Assembly (NCBI RefSeq): GCF_018343775.1
Contig: NZ_CP074349.1
Span: 248,001 to 312,000 of the forward strand
Direction of reading: 5' to 3'
Length of the DNA: 64,000 nt
DNA from: Pseudomonas cichorii
Lineage (GTDB): Bacteria > Pseudomonadota > Gammaproteobacteria > Pseudomonadales > Pseudomonadaceae
Shown piece after piece: positions 26,355-34,899 of this stretch. How positions within the stretch are numbered: the first letter of the stretch is position 1; the number at the start of each line of letters is the position of its first letter. Position numbers and translations under genes: made by a program. Below the pieces are notes generated by a model. That model was given only the letters and a program-made list of their open reading frames with translations, had not been told where the DNA came from and did not search any database.

Positions 26355-27011
26355 ATGGCGCTGACTGATTACCGGGCACTGTTGATCGACTGCGATGAAG
26401 TTCTGGTGGACCGCGATTCCGGTGTCTGGTCGGCGTTGCAGCCATTGCTGGAACACAGCACTAACAAGCCCGACAGGGAGCAGGTGCTGACGGCGTTCGC
26501 AGAGGCCGTGAGTGCGCTTTATCCGCGTTTCGGAGAACTGGGTTTCAGTGGTCTGCTGTGTTTTGCCCACCGACAACTGGCCGAGCGCTTCGGCGCAAGG
26601 GTCACTTGGGAAGAAGGCATGGCTTTCGCGCGTTCGGTGGACACCTGGACGCTGTTCGAGGATGCGCCGGGTGCCATGCTGTACCTGCGCAAGTTTTACC
26701 GGCTGCTGGTTTATGCCGACCGCGATGCTCAGGATCGCAATGCCTTGTGCGAACGTCTGGGACTGGAACCCGACAGCTTGTTGTCGCTGACCACTCACCC
26801 GCTGGATGACACGACCTGGCTGGCCGAGATGGATCTGCACCCGAGTGAAACCCTGCTGGTGTCACGGCCTCCCGCGTCAGCGCTGGGCAGCGGCGGTCTG
26901 TGCCTGATCCGTCGCGACCGTGTCGAACATCGTCAGCCTTGCCCCGCCGATCTGTGTATCAACAGCATGGCCGACCTTGTGGCGCAGCATCAGTTGTCTT
27001 TAAGGCGCTGA
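26355..27011 (+). CDS. HAD-superfamily hydrolase, divergent
   Basis: 218 residues. Motif I, with the nucleophile Asp and general acid Asp, is LLIDCDEVLVDRDSG near residue 10. The cap region is helical and resembles haloacid dehalogenases in length. Motif II is degraded (LLVYADRD where S/T is usual), and the C-terminal acidic motif IV is not obvious in VSRPPASALGSGG. Catalytic competence is therefore uncertain. It lies 80 bases after the aminotransferase gene and 46 before the Lrp regulator. Confidence 0.75.
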   Translation: MALTDYRALLIDCDEVLVDRDSGVWSALQPLLEHSTNKPDREQVLTAFAEAVSALYPRFGELGFSGLLCFAHRQLAERFGARVTWEEGMAFARSVDTWTLFEDAPGAMLYLRKFYRLLVYADRDAQDRNALCERLGLEPDSLLSLTTHPLDDTTWLAEMDLHPSETLLVSRPPASALGSGGLCLIRRDRVEHRQPCPADLCINSMADLVAQHQLSLRR

Positions 27012-27057
27012 TTTTGCTAGAAGAGAGCTTTGGTGAACGGCAATCAAGAGGTAGCTG

Positions 27058-27546
27058 ATGGAAGGCCTGGTCAAACTGGATCGTATTGATATCAATATCC
27101 TGGTCGAGCTTCAGAAAGACGGTCGCATGACCAACGTCAGCCTCGCAGATGCTGTAGGCCTGTCAGCCAGCCCTTGCCTGCAACGGGTCAAGCGCCTGGA
27201 ATCGGCCGGTTATATCTCTAGCTACAAGGCTCACCTGAACCTCGCGAAGATCACCGAATCGGTCACGGTGTTCACCGAAATCTCCCTCAGCGACCACAAA
27301 CGCGAAGACTTTGCCAAGTTCGAGGCCAATATCCGACACGTGGACGAAGTGCTCGAATGCCATCTCATCAGTGGCGGTTACGACTATCTGGTGCGCTTCA
27401 TGACCCGCAGCATCCAGCACTATCAGGAAGTGATCGAGGAGTTGCTGGACAAGAATATCGGCATCTCCAAGTACTTCAGCTACATCGTCATCAAATCCCC
27501 TGTCATGAAAGACGGTGTGCCTTTACGCAAGCTTTTGCGTCATTGA
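27058..27546 (+). CDS. Lrp/AsnC family transcriptional regulator
   Basis: 162 residues. Winged helix with the recognition helix around SASPCLQRVKRLESAGY, then a RAM domain (VFTEISLSDHKREDFAKFEA, VLECHLISGGYDYLVRF). Length and architecture are standard for regulators that activate neighbouring amino-acid catabolic genes. The simplest target is the aminotransferase/HAD pair just upstream, possibly together with autoregulation. Confidence 0.92.
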   Translation: MEGLVKLDRIDINILVELQKDGRMTNVSLADAVGLSASPCLQRVKRLESAGYISSYKAHLNLAKITESVTVFTEISLSDHKREDFAKFEANIRHVDEVLECHLISGGYDYLVRFMTRSIQHYQEVIEELLDKNIGISKYFSYIVIKSPVMKDGVPLRKLLRH

Positions 27547-27696
27547 TAGCTAAAGGCCAATAGCCGAGTTGCGCAAAGTCACCGATTTGACACATTCTGT
27601 TGCGTGTCACTTGGTTGTCCTATGACTTGGCCGTGATTTTGCTGCGCCATGGTGCTTGCCATCTGTTGTCTGGTTTCTCCCATAAGGAAGTGTTTG

Positions 27697-29190
27697 ATGC
27701 CTTCAGCTCCTCGTTTTCTTGAGCATTACCGCAAGGCCGATCGCATCATGCTTGGCCTGATCTGGCTGCTGTTTGTGTATTCGATCGGATTGGCGTTCTG
27801 GCACGACACCTTTACCCAGGCAATGCTGGTGGGCGGTGGCACTGCATTGGTGCTGACTGCACTGTATCGGGCCATAGGCGGCAGCCGTTTGATGCGCTGC
27901 TGCTTTGGCGTCGGCCTGATGCTCATGGCGGCCCTGCATATCAATCAGGCCCGGGGAGTGGTGGAAATCCACTTCGGCATCTTTGTATTCCTGGCGGTAC
28001 TGACCTTCTACCGCGACTGGTTGCCGATCCTGGTGGCAGCCGTTGTCATCGCTGTTCATCACGTTGTGTTTCACGTCCTGCAACATTCGGGCTTCCCGGT
28101 GTATGTCATGCACCATGCCGGTGGCTGGGGCATGGTGATGGTGCATGCCGTCTATGTGGTGGTAGAGACTGCGATCCTCATGTACCTCGCCGTTCAGAAC
28201 CAGGCCGAGGCTGTCGAGAATCAGGACATGCTCGACAAAATGCTCGCCACCGCTTTGCAGCTCACTACCGATGCGCGGGTTGATGAAAGAGCAGGCAGGG
28301 TTTCCCTTACTCAGCGTTTCGAGAGCTTTCTGGCGCAGATCACCGGACTGGTGGATGGCGTGGTACGTGACACCCGCGGCCTTGGCGAGCTGGGCCATGA
28401 TCTGGCCAGGGCCAGCGGCACACTGGAAGCCGGAGCGCAGTATCAACTGACTGAAATCGCCCGCATGAGCGATGCGATGCAGCGCATGGGCGGCGCCATG
28501 AACGATATTTCCGGGCATGTCGCCCAGGCCGTCCAGCGTGCTGGTGATGCCCACGAACAGGTGGCGCACGGGCGTGAAAGCGTCGGTCGGGCGCAAACTG
28601 AAATCACCCGGCTTGCCGAGCGTATCAACACCACCGATGAAACGGTGCAGGCCCTTGCCGAGCAGTCGGAGCAGGTTGGCAAGGTGCTGGATGTGATCGG
28701 CAGCATCGCCGAGCAGACCAACCTGCTGGCACTCAATGCCGCCATCGAAGCCGCCCGGGCTGGCGAGCAGGGCCGTGGTTTTGCCGTCGTGGCCGATGAG
28801 GTCCGTAACCTGGCTCAGCGCACGGCTTCGTCCACCAAGGAAATCCAGGTCATCATCCATGACCTGCAACAAGGTAGCCGCCAGGCTGCCACGGCCATGC
28901 AGGACAGCCGCGAAGATGTCGGGCGCTGCGTCGAGAACAGCCAGCGCGCATCCGAATCGCTGCGCGCCGTGGGCGACGGGATCGGCTATATCACGCAACT
29001 CAACGGCCTGATTGCCACCACCACTGACGAGCAGTCCACGGCAAGTCGGGAAATCGCCGATCAACTGCGTTCGGTACAGAGCATCGCCGAAGACACCGCA
29101 GCCAATATCGACGTGCTGGCGCAGAGCAGCCAGCGCCTGCCACCGCTGGCCATGCGGCTTGAGGCGCTGGGCAAGACCTTCAATCGATAG
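27697..29190 (+). CDS. Methyl-accepting chemotaxis protein with multi-pass membrane sensor
   Basis: 497 residues from ATG 27697 ([20 protein letters not shown]) with AAGGAAG upstream. The first 190 residues form about six membrane helices with no periplasmic sensor. Two helices carry many histidines ([38 protein letters not shown]). The C-terminal signalling hairpin is complete, with the conserved tip [20 protein letters not shown] and [14 protein letters not shown]. No HAMP domain is evident. Histidine pairs in the membrane could bind haem or metal; this is an inference. It is convergent with the peptide importer block. Confidence 0.9.
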   Translation: MPSAPRFLEHYRKADRIMLGLIWLLFVYSIGLAFWHDTFTQAMLVGGGTALVLTALYRAIGGSRLMRCCFGVGLMLMAALHINQARGVVEIHFGIFVFLAVLTFYRDWLPILVAAVVIAVHHVVFHVLQHSGFPVYVMHHAGGWGMVMVHAVYVVVETAILMYLAVQNQAEAVENQDMLDKMLATALQLTTDARVDERAGRVSLTQRFESFLAQITGLVDGVVRDTRGLGELGHDLARASGTLEAGAQYQLTEIARMSDAMQRMGGAMNDISGHVAQAVQRAGDAHEQVAHGRESVGRAQTEITRLAERINTTDETVQALAEQSEQVGKVLDVIGSIAEQTNLLALNAAIEAARAGEQGRGFAVVADEVRNLAQRTASSTKEIQVIIHDLQQGSRQAATAMQDSREDVGRCVENSQRASESLRAVGDGIGYITQLNGLIATTTDEQSTASREIADQLRSVQSIAEDTAANIDVLAQSSQRLPPLAMRLEALGKTFNR

Positions 29191-29193
29191 GTT

Positions 29194-30777
29194 TCACGCG
29201 AAGACCAGTCCCGATGACTGCAGCAGTTCTTGTGTATAGGGCTGCTGCGGTCTGGCGAAGATCTCCCGTGAAGGGCCTTGCTCGACCACCTTGCCGTCCT
29301 TGATGACGATCAGGTCATGCGCCAGCGCATGAACCACTGCCAGATCATGGCTGATGAACAGATAAGTCAGGCCGTGGCGAATCTGCAGGTCGCGCAGCAA
29401 GGCGACGATCTGTTTCTGCACCGTGCGGTCCAGTGCCGAGGTGGGTTCGTCCAGCAGAATCAGCTCCGGCTCAAGCACCAGCGCCCGGGCAATCGAGATG
29501 CGCTGGCGCTGACCGCCGGAGAATTCATGAGGATAACGATGGCGGGTGGCCGGGTCGAGCCCGACTTCCTGCAGGACCCGGATGACCGCCTGCTCGCGTT
29601 CCTCGGCAGTGCCGATCCTGTGGGTGACCAGTCCTTCGGCAATGATCTGTTGCACGGTCATGCGTGGGCTGAGGCTGCCGAACGGATCTTGAAAGACCAC
29701 TTGCAACTGGCGCCGCAAGGGGCGCATCAGGTGCTGACTATGCAGGCTCAGTTCCTTGGTGCCGAATCGGATGCTGCCTTCGGAGTCGACCAGGCGCAGG
29801 ATCGCCTGGCCCAGGGTCGATTTGCCCGAACCGGACTCGCCGACGATGCCCAGCGTCTTGCCCTTGAGCAGTTCAAAACTCACCCCGTCCACAGCCTTGA
29901 TGTAGCGAGGGTTGCGTTTGAGCCAGCCTTTGCTCAACGGGAACCAGACTTTCAGGTCCTGTACCGACAGCAGGGTGTTCCGATGGCTAGAAGGCACCGG
30001 CTCGCCGTCAGGCTCGGCGTTTATCAACAGTCGACTGTAAGGGTGCTGCGGGTGGTCGAACAGGGCCTGGCAGTCAGCCTGCTCGACGATCTGTCCTTCA
30101 CGCATCACACAGACCCGCTGGGCTATGCGGCGGACCAGATTGAGGTCGTGGCTGATGAGCAGCAATGACATGCCCAGGCGCTGTTGCAGGGATTTGAGCA
30201 GTTCGAGGATCTTCACCTGCACCGTCACATCCAGCGCCGTGGTGGGTTCATCGGCAATCAGGAGGTCAGGCTCGTTGGCCAACGCCATGGCGATCATGAT
30301 GCGCTGCCGCTGACCGCCGGAAAGCTGATGAGGGTAAGTCTTGAGCCGCGCGAGCGGGTCACGGATGCCCACCAGGTCCAGCAGTTCAAGCGTCCGGTCC
30401 CGGGCGGCCTTGCCCTTGAGGCCCTTGTGGGTGATCAGGATTTCGCCAATCTGTTTCTCGACCGTATGCAGCGGGTTCAACGAGCTCATGGGCTCTTGAA
30501 AGATCATCGCCACCCGGTTGCCGCGCAGGTTGCGCAGTTGCCTGTCACTGGCACTCACCAGGTCCACGCCGTCGTAGCGGATCGTACCCTGGGTGCTGAC
30601 GGTCTTTGCCGGCAGCAGGCGCAGGATCGAGTGGGCCGTGACGGATTTGCCCGAGCCGGATTCACCCACCAGCGCCAGGCATTCGCCGCGTCGGATATCG
30701 AGGCTGACACCATGCACCACTTCGTGGCCGTTGAAGGCGACGCGCAGGTCGCGTATTTCAATCAGGGTCTCTTGCAT
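29194..30777 (-). CDS. yejF: Peptide ABC importer, fused dual ATPase (YejF type)
   Basis: 527 residues, two complete ABC ATPase domains in one chain. Walker A motifs are GESGSGKS near residue 37 and near 315, ABC signatures LSGGQRQRI and FSGGQRQRI, and Walker B LLIADEPT and ILLDEPTS. Each half ends in an oligopeptide-permease-type C-terminal extension with HPQHPYS and RPQQPYT. This fused form is typical of YejF. It starts one base after the yejE stop, so the four genes form one operon. Confidence 0.92.
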   Translation of the reverse strand: MQETLIEIRDLRVAFNGHEVVHGVSLDIRRGECLALVGESGSGKSVTAHSILRLLPAKTVSTQGTIRYDGVDLVSASDRQLRNLRGNRVAMIFQEPMSSLNPLHTVEKQIGEILITHKGLKGKAARDRTLELLDLVGIRDPLARLKTYPHQLSGGQRQRIMIAMALANEPDLLIADEPTTALDVTVQVKILELLKSLQQRLGMSLLLISHDLNLVRRIAQRVCVMREGQIVEQADCQALFDHPQHPYSRLLINAEPDGEPVPSSHRNTLLSVQDLKVWFPLSKGWLKRNPRYIKAVDGVSFELLKGKTLGIVGESGSGKSTLGQAILRLVDSEGSIRFGTKELSLHSQHLMRPLRRQLQVVFQDPFGSLSPRMTVQQIIAEGLVTHRIGTAEEREQAVIRVLQEVGLDPATRHRYPHEFSGGQRQRISIARALVLEPELILLDEPTSALDRTVQKQIVALLRDLQIRHGLTYLFISHDLAVVHALAHDLIVIKDGKVVEQGPSREIFARPQQPYTQELLQSSGLVFA

Positions 30778-30778
30778 G

Positions 30779-31801
30779 TCAGCTCCGGGGATCGAAAGCG
30801 TCGCGGCAGGCTTCGCCGATGAACACCAACAGGGAAAGAATCAGCGCCAGTACCACAAAGGCGGTCAGCCCCAGCCAGGGGGCTTGCAGATTGCGCTTGG
30901 CTTCACCGATCAGTTCACCCAGCGAGGCGCTGCCTGCGGGCATGCCGAAGCCGAGAAAATCCAGCGCGGTCAGGGTGGCGATGGCACCCGTGACGATGAA
31001 GGGCAGATAGGTCAGGGTGCTGGTCATGGCGTTGGGCAGGATATGCCGCCACATCAGCGCAGTATCGGTCAGGCCCAGGGCGCGGGCTGCCTTGACGTAT
31101 TCCAGGCTGCGGCCGCGCAGGAATTCGGCCCGTACTACATCCACCAGTGCCAGCCAGGAAAACAGCGCCATGATGCCCAGCAACCACCAGAAATTCGGTG
31201 AAACGAAGCCGGACAGAATGATCAGCAGATACAGTACCGGCAAACCGGACCAGATTTCCTGAATCCGCTGGCCGATCAGGTCGGTCATGCCGCCGTAGTA
31301 ACCCTGTATCGCACCGGCACAGACCCCGATCACGGTACTGATCGCGGTCAGCAGCAGGGCGAAGAGGATGGAAATCCGCGCACCGAACAGCACCCGCGCC
31401 AGCACATCCCGGGCCTGCTCGTCGGTGCCCAGCCAGTTGTGGCTGCTTGGCGGGCTGGGCGATGGGGCTTGCAGGTCGTAGTTGATGGTGTCATAGCTGA
31501 AAGGGATCGGCGCAAACAGCATCCAGCCGTTTTTGGCGGCGATCAGTTGGCGTACATAGTCGCTTGAGTAGTCCGGCTCGAAGGGCAGTTCGCCACCGAA
31601 ATCGGTTTCCATGTAGGTGTGCAGGGCAGGGTAATACAGCGTGCCTTCGTAGCTCAGCACCAGTGGTTTGTCGTTGGCGATCAACTCGCCACACAGACAG
31701 ACCAGCATCAGCGCGAGGAAGATCCACAGCGACCACCAGCCCCGCCGGTTGGTCTTGAACAGCGCCATGCGGCGTTTGCTCTGGGGAGAAAACTCGAACA
31801 T
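30779..31801 (-). CDS. yejE: Peptide ABC importer, permease (YejE type)
   Basis: 340 residues from ATG 31801 ([20 protein letters not shown]), overlapping the yejB stop by one base (TGATG). The longer open frame to 32593 is an out-of-register shadow of yejB. An N-terminal helix is followed by a large periplasmic loop (about 50-130), then the DppC-like permease domain with an EYVKAARALGLTDTALMWRH EAA loop. Forms the channel with YejB. Confidence 0.92.
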   Translation of the reverse strand: MFEFSPQSKRRMALFKTNRRGWWSLWIFLALMLVCLCGELIANDKPLVLSYEGTLYYPALHTYMETDFGGELPFEPDYSSDYVRQLIAAKNGWMLFAPIPFSYDTINYDLQAPSPSPPSSHNWLGTDEQARDVLARVLFGARISILFALLLTAISTVIGVCAGAIQGYYGGMTDLIGQRIQEIWSGLPVLYLLIILSGFVSPNFWWLLGIMALFSWLALVDVVRAEFLRGRSLEYVKAARALGLTDTALMWRHILPNAMTSTLTYLPFIVTGAIATLTALDFLGFGMPAGSASLGELIGEAKRNLQAPWLGLTAFVVLALILSLLVFIGEACRDAFDPRS

Positions 31802-32868
31802 CAGGCGCTCCTCGCGGAAAAGTCGATGCGCGGGTCGACCAGCGTGTAGCACAGGTCGCCCACCAGCTTGATCAGCAGGCCGAACAGCGTGAACAGAAAC
31901 AGTGTGCCGAACACCACCGGATAGTCCCGCGAAACCGCCGCCTCGTAGCTCATGCGCCCCAGCCCGTCGAGGCCGAAGATGGTTTCGATCAGCAGGGAGC
32001 CGGCGAAAAACACCTCGATCAAGGCCTGCGGAATCCCGGCGACCACCAGCAGCATGGCGTTGCGGAACACATGGCCATACAGAACCCGGTGCTCCGTAAG
32101 GCCCTTGGCTCGTGCCGTGACCACATACTGACGGCTGATCTCGTTGAGAAAGCTGTTCTTGGTGAGGATGGTCAGCGTGGCAAAACCGCCGATCACCAGG
32201 GCACTGACCGGCAGCACCAGATGCCAGAGGTAGTCCTTGACCTTGCCCCAGGCACTGAGGTTGTCGAAGTTGTCCGAGAGCAGGCCTTGCGCCGGAAACC
32301 AGCTGAGGTAACTGCCCCCGGCAAAGACCACGATCAATAAAATGGCGAACAGAAACGCGGGCGTGGCATAGCCGATGATGACCAGCGTGCTGCTCCAGAC
32401 ATCGAATGCACTGCCATGCCGCACGGCCTTGCGGATGCCCAGCGGTATGGAGATCAGGTAGGTAATCAGCGTTGCCCACAGTCCCAGAGACAGTGATACC
32501 GGCAGTTTCTGGGCAATTAGTTCCGTCACTTCGGCACCACGAAAGAAGCTGGTGCCGAAATCCAGCTGTGCATAATTCTTGAGCATCAGCCACAGACGTT
32601 CGTGCATGGGCTTGTCGAAGCCGTAATGCTCCTTGATCGCTTCGATCAGTGCCGGGTCCAGCCCACGAGTGCTGCGGCTTGCGGTGCCGGAGGCCGCCAC
32701 TTCGCCGCCACCACCGCCGATCCCGTTGGGACTGAAGCCCTGAATGCGGGCGATGGCCTGCTCGACCGGGCCGCCGGGTGCCGCCTGTACGATCAGGAAG
32801 TTCACAATCAGGATGGCCAGCAGCGTGGGGATGATCAGCAGCAGGCGTCGAATCATATAAGCCAACAT
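31801..32868 (-). CDS. yejB: Peptide ABC importer, permease (YejB type)
   Basis: 355 residues. DppB-like permease: N-terminal [20 protein letters not shown] helix, a periplasmic loop holding an unusual Gly run (IGGGGGEVA), then the membrane core with the EAA-type loop [20 protein letters not shown]. The stop overlaps the yejE start. Starts one base after the binding-protein stop. Confidence 0.93.
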   Translation of the reverse strand: MLAYMIRRLLLIIPTLLAILIVNFLIVQAAPGGPVEQAIARIQGFSPNGIGGGGGEVAASGTASRSTRGLDPALIEAIKEHYGFDKPMHERLWLMLKNYAQLDFGTSFFRGAEVTELIAQKLPVSLSLGLWATLITYLISIPLGIRKAVRHGSAFDVWSSTLVIIGYATPAFLFAILLIVVFAGGSYLSWFPAQGLLSDNFDNLSAWGKVKDYLWHLVLPVSALVIGGFATLTILTKNSFLNEISRQYVVTARAKGLTEHRVLYGHVFRNAMLLVVAGIPQALIEVFFAGSLLIETIFGLDGLGRMSYEAAVSRDYPVVFGTLFLFTLFGLLIKLVGDLCYTLVDPRIDFSARSA

Positions 32869-32869
32869 G

Positions 32870-34753
32870 TTACGGCTCCTTCGCGGCGGTGGTCTTGCCT
32901 GTCAGGGCCGAAGCCTGGGCATTGGTCAGTGCTGTCGGGCTGATCTGCCACCAGGTTTCCAGGCCAATGTCGTAGACGGGCTCTATCTCGGGGCGGCCAA
33001 AACGATTGGCGAACACCAGCGGCGTTCCCTTGGAGTAGTAGTTGGGAATCATGTAGTAGCCCCATTGCAGGACCCGATCCAGGGCGCGGGCATAAAGCAC
33101 CATGTCCTGACGACTGTTGGCGGCGACCAGGCCGTCGATCAACCTGTCCACAGCGGGATTGCGCAAGACCATGGCGTTGGAGCTGCCCACTTGCGTGGCG
33201 CTTTGCGAGCCAAACAGGTTGTACAGTTCACGGCCCGGGGAAATCAGCGGATTGCCGTTTTTCGGCAGACTGACCACGATCATGTCGTAGTCCCGGGCGT
33301 TGAGCCGGTTGATGTACTGCGCCGAATCGATGCGCATGAAATTCAGGGTGATGCCGATCTGCGCCAGCGTTCGTTTGAACGGCAATATCAACCGGTCGAA
33401 GCCGCCCTGGCCGTCGAGAAAGCTGAAGGTCAGCGGTTCGCCCGCTGCGTTGACCAGCTTGTTATTGCGCGGATGCCAGCCCGCCTCGGCCAGCAGCTTC
33501 AGGGCCTGTAACTGTTTGTCGCGGATATAGCCGCTGCCGTCGGTGCTGGGTGGCTGGTAGACCTGTGTGAATACCTCATCCGGGACCTGGCCGCGCAGTG
33601 GCTCGAGAATCTTCAGTTCGGCTGCGTCCGGCAATTGCGTGGCGGCCATCTCGCTCTTGGGGAAGTAGCTTTGTTCCCGCACGTAGAAACTGCGCATGAC
33701 CCGACGATTCAGCCACTCGAAGTCCCACAGCAACGATAACGCCTCGCGCACCCGCCGATCCTGAAAGACGAGGTTGTCCAGATTGAAGACAAAGCCCTGT
33801 GCCGAAACGGGGCGTTGCCGGGCCAGAATGTGTTTTTGCAGACGTCCGTCGTCGATGGCCGGGCCGCTGTAGCCGACGGTGTAGCCCGCCGATGAGAACT
33901 CCCGGTTGTAGTCGAAGGCTCCGGCCTGCAGCAGTTGCCGGGCGATCTCCGTGTCGCCGTAGAAATTCACGGTCAGGGTGTCGAAGTTATACAGCCCGCG
34001 GCTGACCGGCAGGTCTTTGGCCCACCAGTCCTTGACCCGTTCAAAGACCACACTGCGTCCGGCGTCGACTTTCGCGACCCGGTAAGGCCCGTTGCCCAGC
34101 GGTGCCTCGAAACCTCCACCGTTGGCAAAGTCTCTGTTCTTCCACCAGTGTTCGGGGAGGATGCGCATGCTGGCGATATCCAGGGCCAGCAGGCGGTTGA
34201 GGTTGTTCTTGAAGTCGAAGCGAATCTGTAGCGGTCCTTCCATGACCACATCCTTGACGTCCGCATACATGGGCCGGTAGCTGAAGCTGGCCTTGGTGGT
34301 CATCAGTTCAAAGGTATAGCGCACATCATTGGCGGTGACGGGTGTGCCGTCCTCGAAGCGCGCCTTGGGGTTGATGAAGAAACGAATCCAGAGGCCGTTG
34401 GGGTCCATTTCCATTTTTTCCGCGATCAGGCCGTACACCGTGTAGGGCTCATCCAGTGAGCGATAGGCCAGCGGGGAATAGACCCAGGTGTCGAGTTGAA
34501 CCACGTTGATGCCTTGATCGACATACGGGTTCAGGTAATTGAACTGGCCGATTTCTTCGGCCGAGCGTGTCAGCGAGCCGCCCTTGGGGGCGTCCGGGTT
34601 GACGTAAGCGAAGTGCTGAAAGCCCGCAGGGTATTTCGGGGCTTCGCCATAGACCGTCAAGGCGTGGGTCGGCGCGGCCAGCAGTGCCTGCCCATAACCG
34701 TACAGAGCAACGCCCAGCAGCAGGCGCCTTAGAAAACGGGAGGTACGCAACAT
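32870..34753 (-). CDS. yejA: Peptide ABC importer, periplasmic binding protein (YejA type)
   Basis: 627 residues with a signal peptide ([20 protein letters not shown], cleaved near LLAAPTHA). The body matches family 5 solute-binding proteins, larger than OppA and typical of Yej[21 protein letters not shown], then the C-terminal [20 protein letters not shown]. In E. coli and rhizobia, YejABEF imports peptides including microcin C and nodule peptides. The receptor gene upstream is separated by 146 bases containing two stem-loops, which may lower expression. Confidence 0.92.
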   Translation of the reverse strand: MLRTSRFLRRLLLGVALYGYGQALLAAPTHALTVYGEAPKYPAGFQHFAYVNPDAPKGGSLTRSAEEIGQFNYLNPYVDQGINVVQLDTWVYSPLAYRSLDEPYTVYGLIAEKMEMDPNGLWIRFFINPKARFEDGTPVTANDVRYTFELMTTKASFSYRPMYADVKDVVMEGPLQIRFDFKNNLNRLLALDIASMRILPEHWWKNRDFANGGGFEAPLGNGPYRVAKVDAGRSVVFERVKDWWAKDLPVSRGLYNFDTLTVNFYGDTEIARQLLQAGAFDYNREFSSAGYTVGYSGPAIDDGRLQKHILARQRPVSAQGFVFNLDNLVFQDRRVREALSLLWDFEWLNRRVMRSFYVREQSYFPKSEMAATQLPDAAELKILEPLRGQVPDEVFTQVYQPPSTDGSGYIRDKQLQALKLLAEAGWHPRNNKLVNAAGEPLTFSFLDGQGGFDRLILPFKRTLAQIGITLNFMRIDSAQYINRLNARDYDMIVVSLPKNGNPLISPGRELYNLFGSQSATQVGSSNAMVLRNPAVDRLIDGLVAANSRQDMVLYARALDRVLQWGYYMIPNYYSKGTPLVFANRFGRPEIEPVYDIGLETWWQISPTALTNAQASALTGKTTAAKEP

Positions 34754-34801
34754 GATGGGGCTGTCCTTGTACGCACTGAATACTCATGTACTGCGAAAAA
34801 A

Positions 34802-34893
34802 CCTCCGGCCGGGGAAGGTGGATGAAACCTGTAGGGCCGGAGGGGCGAAGCGCAACTCAAGGCGTGGCTCACGGAGCGGGTATGAGCCACGCC
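34802..34893. terminator. Two stem-loops between the receptor gene and yejA
   Basis: First dyad: GGCGTGGCTCA and TGAGCCACGCC (34861-34871, 34883-34893), a perfect 11-bp stem just after the receptor stop. Second: CCTCCGGCC and GGCCGGAGG (34802-34810, 34835-34843). Neither has a strong U run, so they look more like attenuating or message-processing hairpins than full terminators. Confidence 0.55.
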
Positions 34894-34899
34894 ACCACC

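Noticed and set aside
30779..32593. 604-codon frame extending yejE upstream
   Set aside because: The extension overlaps yejB in another register; the real start at 31801 overlaps the yejB stop.
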